From assembly GCA_048498155.1 (NCBI GenBank), contig JBEHYN010000045.1, forward strand, positions 1 through 23,430: DNA of 23,430 nt, given 5' to 3'. Numbering within the stretch: the first letter of the stretch is position 1; every line of letters starts with the position of its first letter. This DNA comes from BOG-938 sp048498155 (GTDB lineage Bacteria; Pseudomonadota; Alphaproteobacteria; Caulobacterales; Caulobacteraceae). Position numbers and translations under genes: made by a program. Under the pieces are notes generated by a model. That model had not been told where the DNA came from, searched no databases, and saw only the letters and a list, made by a program, of their open reading frames with translations. Positions 23,343-23,430 of the stretch are shown here, one piece after another.

Positions 23343-23430
23343 CTAATTGATTTCATCTGATGGGCCTGGAGTCTGGCTTGTCTGACCTTGGTCTATGGTT
23401 GTCTTCGTGGTCATGGCCGGGCTGGGGAGC
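23343..23430 (-). CDS. Possible C-terminus of an unidentified gene, cut by the window edge
   Basis: On the minus strand the last 87 bases before a TAG at 23343-23345 form an open frame of 28 residues ending TIDQGQTSQTPGPSDEIN, a polar tail like the end of a real protein. The stretch is noticeably poorer in GC and more strand-biased than the flagellar genes. A plus-strand alternative from ATG 23360 also stays open to the edge but has no ribosome-binding site. No family can be named from so little sequence. Confidence 0.3.
   Translation of the reverse strand, partial: LPSPAMTTKTTIDQGQTSQTPGPSDEIN

Noticed and set aside
23360..23430. A plus-strand open frame from ATG 23360 running off the window edge
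   Set aside because: It has only about 23 codons, no ribosome-binding site and a Trp/Ser/Leu-rich peptide without family character; the minus-strand frame looks more protein-like, though still weak.

Overview
The window is GC-rich alphaproteobacterial chromosome and most probably comes from a member of the Caulobacterales (Caulobacter or Phenylobacterium type). The reasons are a recognisable CckA cell-cycle hybrid kinase encoded directly behind a flagellar export operon, TTAACC-type (CtrA-like) motifs in the flagellar promoters, an alphaproteobacterial GTTC-N7-GTTC SOS box upstream of recA, and a short alphaproteobacterial flagellin. The genus cannot be fixed from the sequence alone.

Layout. 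Positions 1-802 are a CRISPR array (12 full 36-bp repeats plus a partial one at the left edge, all spacers exactly 30 bp). Its architecture fits type II, probably II-C. No cas gene or tracrRNA is visible; they would have to lie left of the window. Then come a small exported protein, rpsD with a clear terminator, a short SET-domain fragment and trmJ, all on the minus strand. On the plus strand follow icd and a DUF2939 membrane protein. A c-type-haem/beta-propeller protein (minus), a small cysteine-rich exported protein (plus), a flavin monooxygenase gene broken by an in-frame TAG (minus), alaS and recA (both minus) come next. Beyond recA are a secreted SGNH hydrolase and an acyltransferase-3 membrane protein, which look like a split O-acylation pair. 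Then follow a 560-bp gene-free region, a flagellin gene, a small possibly FlaG-like protein and a DUF3617 protein (plus). The right end holds cckA and the flagellar operon flgB-flgC-fliE-fliQ-fliR-flhB (minus), with fliO-fliP diverging on the plus strand. The last 190 bp hold a long inverted repeat and possibly the C-terminus of an unidentified minus-strand gene.

How the genes relate. The right third is a motility and cell-cycle cluster. FliO, FliP, FliQ, FliR and FlhB form the flagellar export gate, and FlgB, FlgC and FliE form the proximal rod and its junction. CckA, by family knowledge, controls the phosphorylation of CtrA, the regulator whose TTAA-type motif appears upstream of fliQ and flgB/fliO. 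An 18-bp sequence is shared almost exactly by those two promoter regions. The middle is housekeeping: translation, tRNA modification, TCA cycle and DNA repair.

The less ordinary points are the CRISPR array with a duplicated spacer unit, the amber-interrupted monooxygenase, the SET fragment lying in frame behind the trmJ stop codon, the split acyltransferase/SGNH pair, and the duplicated flagellar promoter element. I did not see a wholly new multi-gene system.
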